Shown one piece after another: positions 54,608-63,771 of a stretch of 64,000 nt of DNA (the stretch's first letter is position 1; each line of letters starts with the position of its first letter). The stretch lies in assembly GCA_963582065.1 (NCBI GenBank), contig CAUZRQ010000019.1, positions 1 through 64,000 of the forward strand. Reading direction: 5' to 3'. The position numbers were made by a program, and so were the translations under genes. This DNA comes from UBA8437 sp963582065. GTDB taxonomy: Bacteria; Planctomycetota; Planctomycetia; Planctomycetales; Planctomycetaceae. The notes under the pieces are model-generated. The model saw nothing but the letters and a program-made list of their open reading frames with translations. It had not been told where the DNA came from and made no database searches.

Positions 54608-56181
54608 AACTCCCGCCGTTGTCGCGACGAAGGGATGTCCAGACGCTGGCGGTACTTGGTGATCGTGCGGCGGGCCAGCCGGAAACCCTGGGCGGCCAGG
54701 GCGTCGACCAGGGCATCGTCGGAGAGCGGCCGCGACTTGTCCTCGTTGTCGATGATCTCCTTCATCTTCAACCGGATGATCTCCCACGCCACGTCCTCAC
54801 CCTCGGACGTCGTCGTTCCCCCACCGAAGAACGACTTCAACGGAAACAGTCCCCGGGGAGTCTGGATCCACTTGCCATCGACAGCCCGGGACACGGTCGT
54901 CACGTGAACGCCAACCACGTCGGCGACCTGTTGCATCTTCAACGGAACGATCGCCTCGCGACCGTCGACCAAGCAGGCGGCCTGGCGGTCAACGATCACC
55001 TGGGCCACCCGCCGGACCGTATCGGCCCTTTGTTCAATCGCGTCCAGCAACCACCGCGCCGACTCCTCTTTCTTCTTCAGGTATTCGCGGGTCTTCTTGT
55101 CGATACCCGATCCCCGCTGAAGCAGTTCCTGGTAATGACGGTTCAACCTCAACCGTGGCTGGCTCTCGTATTCCGACTCGACCTTCCACTGACCGTCATC
55201 GTCAAGCTCGACAACGAGGTCGGGCTTGACCGGACGCACCACCTCGTTCTCGAACCTCCTGCCGGGAAACGGGTCGAGATGCATCAGCACCTCGCTGGCC
55301 GCCTTGATCATCTCGATCGTGTAGCCGGTCTTCTTCTGGATCCGCGGCAGACGGTTCTTGGCCAGTTCGTCGAGATGCTCGCTGACCAGGGTGGTCACCA
55401 CATCTCTCAGCGGAGTCGTCTCGGTCAGTTGAAGCAGCAAGCACTCACGGACATCGCGGGCACCCACACCGCGAGGGTCGAGCTGCTGGATTCCATCGAG
55501 CACCTCGAGTGCGTCGGCCCCCGACAGGGGACGACCGTAGACCTGGACGATCTCCTCCAGCGGACTCAACAGGCGACCGTTTCGGTCAAGGTGGCCGAGC
55601 AGGTATTCGCCAAACGCCTTGTGATCATCGTCGAGCTCGATCAGGCCCCACTGGTCGAGCAGATGCTCATGCAATGTCGGTGCACGGGCAACCATGTTGG
55701 CCATCGCATCGTGATGCCGTTGGCCCACCTCGGCGATCCGATTCGAAGACGGCCGGCCGACCTGGAACAGGTTGTCGTCGGGCCACTCGGGAGCAATCTC
55801 GTCCAGCCGCTCGAATCCCTCGGGGTTTCCATTCTCGTCGTCGACGACCAGTTCCTGCTGGTCGACATCCACCTCGGCAGCGGCCTCCCCGCTGTCGATG
55901 TCTCCAGGATCACCGGAATCGTCGCCGCCGCTGTCCGCCTCAACCGATCTCGAATCCTCCCCCTCGGTCTCCTCGCCCTCGCCGGTCCCGTCATCACTCT
56001 CGACGTCCTCCAGGGTTACATTCTCCTCCTTCTCCTGCTCAATCCTCGCCTCCAGTTCCTCCCGCTGCATCTGCAGAATCTCCATCGACTGGATCATCCG
56101 CGGAGCCAGCTTCATCTGCTGGCTCATCTGCTGGCTCATCTGCTGGCCCATACGGACCTGCTGTGAGAATTGCAGTGACAT
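54604..56181 (-). CDS. rpoN: RNA polymerase sigma-54 factor
   Basis: 525 residues. Region I is the Gln/Met-rich start (MSLQFSQQVRM, then QQMSQQMSQQMKLAPRMIQS). An acidic region II spans about 55-115. Region III has the core-binding and HTH elements (VGVHVTTVSRAVDGKWIQTP), and the C-terminal RpoN box is ARRTITKYRQ (residues 503-512), matching the ARRTVAKYRE consensus. It directs transcription from -24/-12 promoters with AAA+ activators. A QQMS unit is duplicated in region I by an exact 12-bp DNA repeat. Confidence 0.96.
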   Translation of the reverse strand: MSLQFSQQVRMGQQMSQQMSQQMKLAPRMIQSMEILQMQREELEARIEQEKEENVTLEDVESDDGTGEGEETEGEDSRSVEADSGGDDSGDPGDIDSGEAAAEVDVDQQELVVDDENGNPEGFERLDEIAPEWPDDNLFQVGRPSSNRIAEVGQRHHDAMANMVARAPTLHEHLLDQWGLIELDDDHKAFGEYLLGHLDRNGRLLSPLEEIVQVYGRPLSGADALEVLDGIQQLDPRGVGARDVRECLLLQLTETTPLRDVVTTLVSEHLDELAKNRLPRIQKKTGYTIEMIKAASEVLMHLDPFPGRRFENEVVRPVKPDLVVELDDDGQWKVESEYESQPRLRLNRHYQELLQRGSGIDKKTREYLKKKEESARWLLDAIEQRADTVRRVAQVIVDRQAACLVDGREAIVPLKMQQVADVVGVHVTTVSRAVDGKWIQTPRGLFPLKSFFGGGTTTSEGEDVAWEIIRLKMKEIIDNEDKSRPLSDDALVDALAAQGFRLARRTITKYRQRLDIPSSRQRREF

Positions 56182-56250
56182 GACCGGTTGGAGAGATGCG
56201 TGAGGTGATGAGTTGAAAACGGAGAGAGCTGGGCGTTGAGAACGTTCAGG

Positions 56251-56877
56251 TCAGAAGGACTGGCGGCCTCGCATGGCGTCGGCGAGCATTTCCCGGTTGG
56301 CGAATTCGAGCACGCTGCCGCTGGCGATGCCACGAGCCAGACGAGTGATCTGGACGTCGAGATTGTCCAGGAGATTGGAGAGGTACAGTGCGGTGCCGTC
56401 GCCCTCGAGTGTCGGGTTGGTCGCCATCACCACCTCGGTGACCCCCTCCTCACGAACTCGTCGCAACAACGGTTCGATCCGCAACTGCTCGGGACCGATG
56501 CCCGACAGAGGCGCCAGGGCACCTCCGAGGACGTGATAGACACCCTCATAGACCCCGGCGGCTTCCAGGGAAACGACATCACGAGGCTGCTCGACCACAC
56601 ACACCACTTGCCGGCTACGACGCGAATTGCGACAGATGGCACACAGTTCGCTCTCGGTCAGGTTGAAACAAATCGCGCAGAACCGGATCGACTCCTTGAC
56701 CTGCCGGATTGCCTCGGCCAACCCCGTCGCCTCGTCCGGGGGAGTCGCGAGCACGTGATGAGTCAGCCGCTCGGCACTCTTGCGACCAATGCCGGGCAAC
56801 TTGGCGAACTCGTTGATCAGGTGACCAACCGATTCCCCGTAAGGGTGGTCGGTCGTTTCGAACGTCTCGCGAGCCAT
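56251..56877 (-). CDS. recR: Recombination protein RecR
   Basis: 208 residues. The N-terminal HhH segment is NEFAKLPGIGRKSAERLTHH; the zinc finger is CAICFNLTESELCAIC; the Toprim domain has VCVVEQPRDVVSLEAAGVYEG and YHVLGGALAPLSGIGPEQL; and the C-terminal Walker-B-like segment is VVMATNPTLEGDGTALYL. It acts with RecF/RecO to load RecA on gapped DNA. It is the last gene of the dnaX-ybaB-recR run on the minus strand, the standard bacterial order. Confidence 0.97.
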   Translation of the reverse strand: MARETFETTDHPYGESVGHLINEFAKLPGIGRKSAERLTHHVLATPPDEATGLAEAIRQVKESIRFCAICFNLTESELCAICRNSRRSRQVVCVVEQPRDVVSLEAAGVYEGVYHVLGGALAPLSGIGPEQLRIEPLLRRVREEGVTEVVMATNPTLEGDGTALYLSNLLDNLDVQITRLARGIASGSVLEFANREMLADAMRGRQSF

Positions 56878-56909
56878 CGTCGTGATTCTTGTCGTCGGGC
56901 CGGGCCGAT

Positions 56910-57275
56910 TCAGGCCGTCGGCGGATTGCCATCGTTTAATTGTGAAAGGGCATCGGTGAGTCCCGGCATGTCCAGCCCACCGGCCAACTGGTTCATCTCA
57001 GCCGCGGCCACCTCGCGGGCCTTCTCCATCGCCTGGTTGGTCGCCGCCACCATGAGGTCCTCGAGCATCTCCCGGTCACCGGTCGCTGCGAGGCTGTCGG
57101 AGATCGTGCACGAAATCACCTTCTGGTCTCCTGACACCTCGACCTGCACCATCCCACCACCAGCCGTGCCAGTAACCCGAAGCCGACCCAGCTTCTCCTG
57201 CATCTCACCAACCAGGCCCTTCATCTGCGAGGCCTGCTTCATCAGCGACGCCAGGTCGCCCAGTCCCTTGAACAT
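56910..57275 (-). CDS. ybaB: YbaB/EbfC nucleoid-associated protein
   Basis: 121 residues from ATG 57275, with GGAGAAGG about 6 bases upstream; an earlier in-frame start is less likely. The sequence FKGLGDLASLMKQASQMKGLVGEMQEKL, VTGTAGGGMVQVEVSGDQKV and DLMVAATNQAMEKAREVAAAEM is the family pattern. It forms a tweezer-like DNA-binding dimer. Position between dnaX and recR is the standard context. Confidence 0.95.
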   Translation of the reverse strand: MFKGLGDLASLMKQASQMKGLVGEMQEKLGRLRVTGTAGGGMVQVEVSGDQKVISCTISDSLAATGDREMLEDLMVAATNQAMEKAREVAAAEMNQLAGGLDMPGLTDALSQLNDGNPPTA

Positions 57276-57392
57276 CTCGCCCTTCTCCTCTCTTCGATCC
57301 CGAACCGTCGGCCGGCACCTCTCCACAAACCAAGTCGACATCCCCGCGACAGCGTGGCGGGTGACGATGTCAAGAGCAGCGCTGCCGTGCGG

Positions 57393-59183
57393 TCAACTCT
57401 CGGAAGCAGGACGATTGATCGGCACCACCCGTTCGACCGTGGCTCCGAAGACGCTTTGAGCTTCCTCGACCATCGGGTCAGCTTCGACGGTGTCCTCCTC
57501 AACCGTCGATGGATCCGCAGTGACCGCCTCAGTTTCCGTTTCCTCCAGAATCAACCTCACCTGCACCACGCCACCGGTCACATCCTGCAGCAACTGTTCC
57601 AGCCGCTGCATCACCTCCGGACGCTCGCAGAACTGTTTATGGAAATCATATTCCGCAGGAAAGACGAGATCCAGACGATTTGGTCCGGAAATTGCGATGC
57701 GATCGACCCTGTCGATGTGTTCGCGCAGCAGGTCATTGATCTGACCGGTCACCTCACCCCAGATCGTTTCTTCACTCCCCGATTCCAAGGGGGTTTTCGC
57801 CACCGACGGCACCTCGGCCACGGCCGGTTCCGCCGCCTGGTCGCCGCCCGGTTCCGACTCCGCCGTGGATGCGGAAATCGGAGCCTCCCGGGACAGTCTC
57901 ACATCCGGTCCCTGTTCGCCGCCGTCGGCGTCGAGATCGACCGGTGATGCTGCCGGTGACGTCACCGCTGCGGGTGCGGGTGGATCAGCCGTTCTTTTTT
58001 TTTGAGAGGTCGGTGCCGGGTCGACAGCTGGAGCGGTTCCATCAGCAAGTTGCTGCAGCCAGGCACCGACGCCGGCAAGCTGTTCGAGCGTGGCGATCCT
58101 GACCAGGGCCAGGTCGGCCAGCGCCCGGGATTGCCGCGTCCAACGGGTTCGACTGACAGTCTCGGCCAGCACCTGCATCGCCGCGATCGCCGTCTCGACG
58201 CCCCAGCCGGCAGCCAGTTCCCCCAACCGTTTGCCGGCGGCCGGCCCGACACTGCGGACCGTCACATCTTCGGCTCCGGTAGCCTGAACCATCAGGTCAC
58301 GGCAGCACTCGATCAACTGGCCGAGCAGTTCCTCCTGTTGGGCCCCCGCGGCCAATGCCGTCTCGAAGGCCGCGATCGCCTGGTGGGGCTGCCCGCCCAC
58401 CAGCGGGTCGACAATCGCCAGCAGCAACTCGTCGGGCGCGGTGCCCAGCAGCCGGTGCACATCCTCGTCGTCGATCCGCTCCTTGCCGAAGGCCAGCAAC
58501 TGGTCGAACAGCGACTGGCTGTCCCGCATCGACCCGCCGGCTCTCCGGGCGACCAGTTCCACCGCCTCGTCGCTGACCTCGACTCCCTCGATCTCGGCGA
58601 TTGAAGCCAGACGAGCGGCGATCTGGTCGTTTCCGATCAGGCCGAAGTCGAACCGCTGACATCTCGACACGATCGTATCAGGCAGAGCGGTCGGCTCGGT
58701 GGTGCAGAAGATGAACTTGACGTTCTCGGGAGGCTCTTCGAGCGTCTTCAACAACGCGTTGAAGGCCTCGGAGGTCAACTGGTGAACCTCATCGATGATG
58801 TAGATCTTGTACTGCGACCGCATCGCCTTGATGCCGACGTTGCGGCGGAGATCCCTGATGTCGTCGATGCGACGGTTCGACGCACCGTCGATCTCCAGCA
58901 CGTCGACATCCTGCCCGGCAGCGATGCTGGTACAGATCTCGCATTCTTGACAGGGTTGGCCGTCGTCAGAGTTGGGGCAGTTGAGCGTCTTGGCAAGAAT
59001 TCTGGCCATCGACGTCTTACCGACGCCCCGTGCCCCGGTGAAGAGGTAGGCGTGAGCGACCCGGCCGGTGTCGATCGCATTCCGCAATCCGCCGGCAACG
59101 TGCTCCTGGCCAATCACCTCCTCGAAGGTCTGCGGCCGGAACCGACGGGCCAAAACCGTGTAGTGAGTCGACTGCTGGTCCAT
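57393..59183 (-). CDS. dnaX: DNA polymerase III subunits gamma and tau
   Basis: 596 residues for the full-length tau form. Walker A is GARGVGKT (50-57), the zinc module uses C69, C78, C81 and C84, Walker B is IYIIDEVHQL, and the sensor 1 segment is FIFCTTEP. The clamp-loader collar follows to about residue 370. A Pro/Ala/Asp/Glu-rich linker and the tau-specific C-terminal region complete it. At codons 394-397 (Q-K-K-R) the mRNA has nine consecutive A; slippage there would give a gamma form of about 399-406 residues. The SRP RNA gene lies upstream. Confidence 0.96.
   Translation of the reverse strand: MDQQSTHYTVLARRFRPQTFEEVIGQEHVAGGLRNAIDTGRVAHAYLFTGARGVGKTSMARILAKTLNCPNSDDGQPCQECEICTSIAAGQDVDVLEIDGASNRRIDDIRDLRRNVGIKAMRSQYKIYIIDEVHQLTSEAFNALLKTLEEPPENVKFIFCTTEPTALPDTIVSRCQRFDFGLIGNDQIAARLASIAEIEGVEVSDEAVELVARRAGGSMRDSQSLFDQLLAFGKERIDDEDVHRLLGTAPDELLLAIVDPLVGGQPHQAIAAFETALAAGAQQEELLGQLIECCRDLMVQATGAEDVTVRSVGPAAGKRLGELAAGWGVETAIAAMQVLAETVSRTRWTRQSRALADLALVRIATLEQLAGVGAWLQQLADGTAPAVDPAPTSQKKRTADPPAPAAVTSPAASPVDLDADGGEQGPDVRLSREAPISASTAESEPGGDQAAEPAVAEVPSVAKTPLESGSEETIWGEVTGQINDLLREHIDRVDRIAISGPNRLDLVFPAEYDFHKQFCERPEVMQRLEQLLQDVTGGVVQVRLILEETETEAVTADPSTVEEDTVEADPMVEEAQSVFGATVERVVPINRPASES
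57995..58003 (-). other. A9 slippage site in dnaX (gamma/tau)
   Basis: On the coding strand the sequence is TCTC followed by nine A and GAACGG. In the tau frame it reads CAA AAA AAA AGA. Loss of one A gives Q-K-K-E-R-L-I-H-P-H-P-Q-R and stop. Gain of one A, or a -1 ribosomal shift on A-AAA-AAA, gives Q-K-K-K-N-G and stop. Thermus thermophilus dnaX makes gamma by transcriptional slippage on nine A, and E. coli by a -1 shift, so a programmed event is plausible here. Confidence 0.6.
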
Positions 59184-59257
59184 GCGGCCCGGTGCATCCT
59201 GCTGCGGGAGCGAGGGGATCTGGTGGTGGCTGGAGAGGCGGGGGCGAACCGAACAGA

Positions 59258-59376
59258 GAGGCGCGAAAGGCTATCTCCGCGTGCACCTGAGAGCCAAAAT
59301 GCTTAGGGCTGCTTCGGTTACGATCTGACCCGGTTCACACGGCCTCACCGCAGTTGGAGATAGCCTCTCGAGCCTC
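59258..59376 (-). ncRNA. ffs: Signal recognition particle RNA (small bacterial 4.5S type)
   Basis: The minus strand carries the universally conserved SRP Alu-less core: GGGTCAGATCG, the loop TAAC, CGAAGCAGCC, corresponding to the GGTCAG...AAGCAGCC Ffh-binding loop. The ends close into one long hairpin: GGCTATCTCC (59365-59356) pairs perfectly with GGAGATAGCC (59278-59269), and pairing continues outward with mismatches to about 59376/59258. The apical helix uses UCG-UAAC-CGA. Location directly upstream of dnaX is as in many bacteria. The exact ends are estimated from pairing. Confidence 0.92.
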
Positions 59377-59450
59377 GCCGCGGGCCGCCCGAGTCCGCCA
59401 CCCGTCTCGCTCCGATTATCCCCGCGTCACCGCCAGCGTCAAGACACCAC

Positions 59451-60863
59451 CTACACCTCCATCCGCACCCAGGCCTCTCGCCGGTATCGCCGCATCAGCA
59501 GGACAGTCCGCACCGTCACGTCTCCGCTCATCGCGATCCACGCCCACAGCAACCCGCCCCCCATCACCATCCCCGCCCCCCAGGCCAACGGCAGCCGGAC
59601 ACCGAAGATGCCGACCACGTGAGCCACCAGCGGAAACTTCGTGTCCCCGGCACCTCGCAACGCTGCGGTGTAGACGATCGACAGGGCCAGCGGGAGCTGG
59701 AACATCGCGTTGACCCGAAACGGCAGTGTGCCGATTCGGACCACGTCATCAGAAGTGTGCATCAACCCGAACAGCCAGGGAGCCGTCACCAGGAAGACCA
59801 GCCCGATCACCACCGCCAGCACCCCGCACTGCCGGGCGGTTTCGTGCCCGGCGTCGATCGCCCGTTGGGTCTGTCCGGCCCCCAGTGACTGCCCGATCAA
59901 CGTCGCCGCGGCGGCCCCCCAGGCCACGGCCGGCAGATAGGTGATCCCCTCGACTCGCACCCCCACGATATGGGCCGCGAACACCGCACTGCCGCGTCCG
60001 GCATCGTCCAGCCTCGCGATGATCATCAGGAACAGGAACTGGCCGGCCCAGGTGATGGCTCCATCCACGGCGGCCGGCCCGCCGATCCTCAGGATCCGCC
60101 GCGCCGAATTCCCCCGCACTCGGAGTTGTCTCGGGTCGAGTTTCAGGCCGGTGGTCCCTCGAGCCAACACCACGACGATCAGCAGTCCCCCGCTGAACCT
60201 CGCCGCAAGGGTCCCGGCCACGATCCCGTCGATCCCCCACGCCTCGATTCCCCACGACTCGCCGGCCCCGAGCCCAAAGACCAGCACCGTCGAGACGATC
60301 ACGTTGAGCAGGCTGACCAGTCCGAGAACGACCATCGGGGTCCGCATGTTTCCGCTGCCGCGCAGCGCCGCCGCGGCAGCCAGCGTGACACCGGTGGCCA
60401 CGTGGCCAACCCCGTCGACCCTGAGGTAATGCACCACGATCCGTCCATCCTCGCCGGTCATCTCCAGCATCCGCGCCATCCACGGCGCCGTCGCGTAGAT
60501 CAAGGCGTAGACACCCCCCCCGGCCACCGCCGCCAGGGCCAGCGACCGGTTCATGATCCGGTTGGCCTCCACCGGCTCGCCGGCCCCCCGGTGTCGGGCC
60601 ACCAGCGCCGTGGTGCCCGTGGCGACCAGTCCGAAGAGCATAGAGGCCAGCCAGCCCACGTAGGCGGCCAATCCCACCGCGCCGGTCGCCACCTCGCTGA
60701 TCCCCTCGATCCGTCCGCTCAGCCAGGTGTCGTAAAGCCCAACCAGGAACCCCAACACCTGCTCGCACAACACCGGCCAGGCCAGCAGCAGCACGGTCCG
60801 TCGCAACGGTCCCGACAGCAGCGGATTTCCCGAGACATCAGCCCCGTCCGCCCCGTCGGTCAT
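59451..60863 (-). CDS. MATE family efflux transporter
   Basis: 470 residues with about twelve hydrophobic helices in two related halves, each opening with a MATE-type segment (LLAWPVLCEQVLGFLVGLYDTWLSGRIEG and RILRIGGPAAVDGAITWAGQFLFLMII). Characteristic residues include GLAAYVGWLASMLFGLVATGTTALVARHRGAG and AAATLIGQSLGAGQ. It exports drugs or metabolites by Na+ or H+ antiport; the substrate is unknown. It overlaps the upstream aminotransferase gene by four bases (60860-60863). Confidence 0.93.
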   Translation of the reverse strand: MTDGADGADVSGNPLLSGPLRRTVLLLAWPVLCEQVLGFLVGLYDTWLSGRIEGISEVATGAVGLAAYVGWLASMLFGLVATGTTALVARHRGAGEPVEANRIMNRSLALAAVAGGGVYALIYATAPWMARMLEMTGEDGRIVVHYLRVDGVGHVATGVTLAAAAALRGSGNMRTPMVVLGLVSLLNVIVSTVLVFGLGAGESWGIEAWGIDGIVAGTLAARFSGGLLIVVVLARGTTGLKLDPRQLRVRGNSARRILRIGGPAAVDGAITWAGQFLFLMIIARLDDAGRGSAVFAAHIVGVRVEGITYLPAVAWGAAAATLIGQSLGAGQTQRAIDAGHETARQCGVLAVVIGLVFLVTAPWLFGLMHTSDDVVRIGTLPFRVNAMFQLPLALSIVYTAALRGAGDTKFPLVAHVVGIFGVRLPLAWGAGMVMGGGLLWAWIAMSGDVTVRTVLLMRRYRREAWVRMEV

Positions 60864-62236
60864 GCTCGCCGAATCAGGCCGTCAGCAGCCAGCAAATCCA
60901 CCGCACCGGCAAATCCGGACAACGTGGCCTCGATGTCCTGGTCGGAGTGGGCCGAGGAGGTCGATCCGGCCCAGCCCATCCAGTCGACACCGCACAACAA
61001 CAATGCACACCGGAAGGCATGACCGAGCGCGTCGTCGAACTTCACGTCCAAACGCCGATAATCACCCCCGTAGGGCACCCAGTCGTCGCCGTCGGGGGCA
61101 GGGCCGTCGTAGTCCGGGATGAGCTTGATCGCCGAGAAGTCTCCGTAGGCCACCCACGGGACCCCCTTCTCGGCAAACAGTCCGTTGAGTCCCTGCCGCA
61201 ACTTCGCCGCCTGCTGGTTGGCCACCCGCGACGGCTCGCCGGTGGCAACCACGTCCAGAGCCGCACAGCCGGCGGCGGCCGACAACGGGTTGGCGTTGAA
61301 GGTGCCGGGGTGCTTCATCTTCTTCCCCAGCGTGTTGTCGAACGCCAGCACGTCGAGCAGATCCGCTCGTCCCGCCAGGCAGCCACCCGGCAGGCCACCG
61401 GCCAGCACCTTGGCCATCGTGGTCATGTCAGGGACGATCTCACAGAACGACTGGAATCCCCCCTCGTGAACCCGGAACCCGGTGATCACCTCATCGAGAA
61501 TCAGGATCGTCTCGGATTCGGCCGTGACCTGTCGCAATCCCTGCAGGAACTCGGCACGGGTCGGCACCACGCCCCAGCGGCTGCCGTTGCCCTCGTGGAT
61601 CACGCACGCCGGCCGGTGCTCCTGGATCGCCGCGGCCGCGGCCTCGAGATCGTTGGGCGGCACGATGATCAGGTCGCCGAAGACACCCTCGGTGACGCCC
61701 GGCATGCTGTAGCCCGAGTCGTCGTCGTGAGGCGGTGAGGCGGCGGGGATCAACTGGTCGTGCCAACCATGAAAGTGACCGGCGAACTTCAGCACCTTGG
61801 TCCGCCCGGTGACGATCCGGGACACCCTCAACGCCATCAACGTCGCCTCGGTCCCGCTGTTGGTGAACCGGATCCGCTCTGACGAAGGCACCATCCGTTG
61901 CACCCGCTCACCCCACTCCAGCTCGAGTTCGTGGCAGGCGCCGGGATGGGTCGACCGGCCAATCTGGCCACGGACGGCTTCAACGACAGCCGGATGGGAG
62001 TGCCCCAGCAGCAACGCACCGTGGCCCATCCAGTAGTCGATCAGGTCGTTGCCGTCGCAATCGGTCTTGTGGGACCCCTCGGCATGGTCGACGTAGATCG
62101 GGAACGGTTTCAGAAAACGGCTGTCGTGAGTCACGCCGCTGGGGAACAGGCCCACGGCCCGCTCGTACAACGCCGCCGAACTGGCGAACGACTCCCGGAA
62201 CCGACTCTCGACCTGCTGTGACACCGCTTGGCTCAT
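60860..62236 (-). CDS. Class-III aminotransferase, glutamate-1-semialdehyde-aminomutase-like
   Basis: 458 residues. The fold-type-I class-III pattern includes DCDGNDLIDYWMGHGALLLGHSHP, RIRFTNSGTEATLMALRVSR, KFAGHFHGWHD, LILDEVITGFRVHEGG and the PLP lysine in TTMAKVLAGGLPGGCLAG. It resembles HemL but is longer and has an unusual C-terminal region, so a different amino-group transfer is more likely than tetrapyrrole synthesis. It is translationally coupled to the MATE transporter, which suggests, without proof, that the transporter exports a product made with this enzyme. Confidence 0.85.
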   Translation of the reverse strand: MSQAVSQQVESRFRESFASSAALYERAVGLFPSGVTHDSRFLKPFPIYVDHAEGSHKTDCDGNDLIDYWMGHGALLLGHSHPAVVEAVRGQIGRSTHPGACHELELEWGERVQRMVPSSERIRFTNSGTEATLMALRVSRIVTGRTKVLKFAGHFHGWHDQLIPAASPPHDDDSGYSMPGVTEGVFGDLIIVPPNDLEAAAAAIQEHRPACVIHEGNGSRWGVVPTRAEFLQGLRQVTAESETILILDEVITGFRVHEGGFQSFCEIVPDMTTMAKVLAGGLPGGCLAGRADLLDVLAFDNTLGKKMKHPGTFNANPLSAAAGCAALDVVATGEPSRVANQQAAKLRQGLNGLFAEKGVPWVAYGDFSAIKLIPDYDGPAPDGDDWVPYGGDYRRLDVKFDDALGHAFRCALLLCGVDWMGWAGSTSSAHSDQDIEATLSGFAGAVDLLAADGLIRRA

Positions 62237-62287
62237 CGAACCGCTCCTGTTCCCGTTTCGAGCTTTCCGTGCGGACTCACGGGAAAA

Positions 62288-63316
62288 TCACTTCCCGTCG
62301 GCTACCGGGACGTTGAAGTCTCCGGCGAGGTTCCGCCAGATCGAGTGGACGTGGTTGGCACTGTTCTGCGTGTTGTTGTACTCGACCAGGAACGTCGGTC
62401 CCTGCACGCGGTAGTAGTGGCGTTCGTCCTTCTTCCGACTCCCCCACCAGGCGAAGTAGATGTTCTCGATCCCCGCCTTGTTGATCTCGGCCCGTCGCAG
62501 CTTCTCGACATCGGCGGGCATGTTCTTGAGGTACTCGGTCAGCAGGGTCTGCATCAGCTTCTTCTGCGCGGCACCCATCTGCGAAACCGGCAAACCGACC
62601 GGTGCCGTGGTTTCCGGCTGGGCGACCCCGCCACCGCGAAGATCATCGGGGGCTTCCTTTGACCGCCAGGCGATCTTCTCCTGGGCGGGCGTGCAACCGG
62701 TGAGAATCGAGCGGGCGAGATCTTCCTCGGGACCCAGAACGCGAATCTGGCGACCCGGCCCGGCGTTGATTGTTCCCGGGTTGGCCCCGAAGAACTCGGG
62801 CGTGGTCGATGCCAGCTTGCCGTCGACGAAGGTGTAGTTCAACGAGATGTGATGACCCTCGAATCGCCAGCCCCAGCTCCCCGTCGCTGCCGGTTTGCCG
62901 AAGACGCTGATGTAGTACTTGCGGGGATCCCGCCGGCCACGACGAGTCTCGCGGTCGCCGCCCTCGAGCAGGTACAGCACTTCCTCGAGGCTCATCACGT
63001 TCAGGGTCTGGTCGTAACCGGCATCGGACAACCCGCTCCGCAGCAAGCCCAGCGCCGACCTCAGCGGAGCCCCTTCCAGGTCCTTCACCGGCAGTCCCTT
63101 TCGCGGACGCGGGATGAAGTGCCAGTTGAGCCGTTCCTTGTCGCCGAAAGCGAACTGGCACTGCTTGGCCTGCTTCTCGTCGAGCGTCTTCAGGAAGGCC
63201 TGACAGGCTGTGGTCATCGCCGCGGCCGACCGAACCTGGTTGTTCGTCCGGGCCAGCAACAGGGATCCGACAACAAACAGGGCCATCGTGGCGGCGGCAA
63301 ATCTGCGGATGGGCAT
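62288..63316 (-). CDS. DUF3500 secreted protein
   Basis: 342 residues from the ATG at 63316. A signal peptide (FAAATMALFVVGSLLLA) is followed by the DUF3500 pattern: QCQFAFGDKERLNWHFIPRPRKGLPVKDLEG, YYISVFGKPAATGSWGWRFEGHHISLNYTFVDG, TPEFFGANPG and FLVEYNNTQNSANHVHSIWRNLAGDFN. The conserved His/Trp residues suggest a binding or catalytic pocket, but no activity is established for the family. It is probably periplasmic and abundant in planctomycetes. The gene stands alone with short flanking gaps. Confidence 0.92.
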   Translation of the reverse strand: MPIRRFAAATMALFVVGSLLLARTNNQVRSAAAMTTACQAFLKTLDEKQAKQCQFAFGDKERLNWHFIPRPRKGLPVKDLEGAPLRSALGLLRSGLSDAGYDQTLNVMSLEEVLYLLEGGDRETRRGRRDPRKYYISVFGKPAATGSWGWRFEGHHISLNYTFVDGKLASTTPEFFGANPGTINAGPGRQIRVLGPEEDLARSILTGCTPAQEKIAWRSKEAPDDLRGGGVAQPETTAPVGLPVSQMGAAQKKLMQTLLTEYLKNMPADVEKLRRAEINKAGIENIYFAWWGSRKKDERHYYRVQGPTFLVEYNNTQNSANHVHSIWRNLAGDFNVPVADGK

Positions 63317-63390
63317 TGTGAAAATCCTTGAATTGTCTGTTCGTCTGCGGTGTGAGTGAATTGAGCGTGTCTGAAATTGAGTGCGTGGTT

Positions 63391-63726
63391 TCAACCCGGC
63401 GGCCACGCCAACGGACGTCCTCCCAGGACGTGCACGTGCAGGTGATCGACGCTCTGGCCCCCGTCGACGCCGCTGTTGATGACGGTCCGAAAACCGTTCT
63501 CCAGTCCCAGGTCCAGGGCAACGCGACGGGCCACCATCACCAGGTGTCCCATCAACGCCTCATCCTCGTCCTCCAACTCGACCAGCGAAACGACCGGCTT
63601 GCGAGGAACCACCAGCACGTGCACGGGGGCCTGCGGGCTGATGTCTCGAAACGCCAGACAGCGGTCATCCTCGTAAACGATGTCGGCAGGAATCTCGCCG
63701 TCAATGATCTGCTGAAATACTGTCAT
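63391..63726 (-). CDS. HIT-family nucleotide-binding protein (HinT-like)
   Basis: 111 residues from ATG 63726. The sequence TVFQQIIDGEIPADIVYEDDRCLAFRDISPQAPVHVLVVPRKP and the histidine triad SVDHLHVHVLGGRPLAWPPG are typical of HinT/Hint purine-nucleotide phosphoramidases. It hydrolyses adenosine phosphoramidates; the physiological role in bacteria is uncertain. It ends at the family-typical W-P-P-G. Confidence 0.94.
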   Translation of the reverse strand: MTVFQQIIDGEIPADIVYEDDRCLAFRDISPQAPVHVLVVPRKPVVSLVELEDEDEALMGHLVMVARRVALDLGLENGFRTVINSGVDGGQSVDHLHVHVLGGRPLAWPPG

Positions 63727-63771
63727 CGGTGAGTCCGTTCCGCGGCAAACTACCACATCGCCGACCGATTC

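Noticed and set aside
54619..56166. 515-codon plus-strand open frame opposite rpoN
   Set aside because: Its apparent leucine-rich pattern mirrors the Gln/Glu-rich sigma-54 sequence; rpoN motifs are complete on the other strand.
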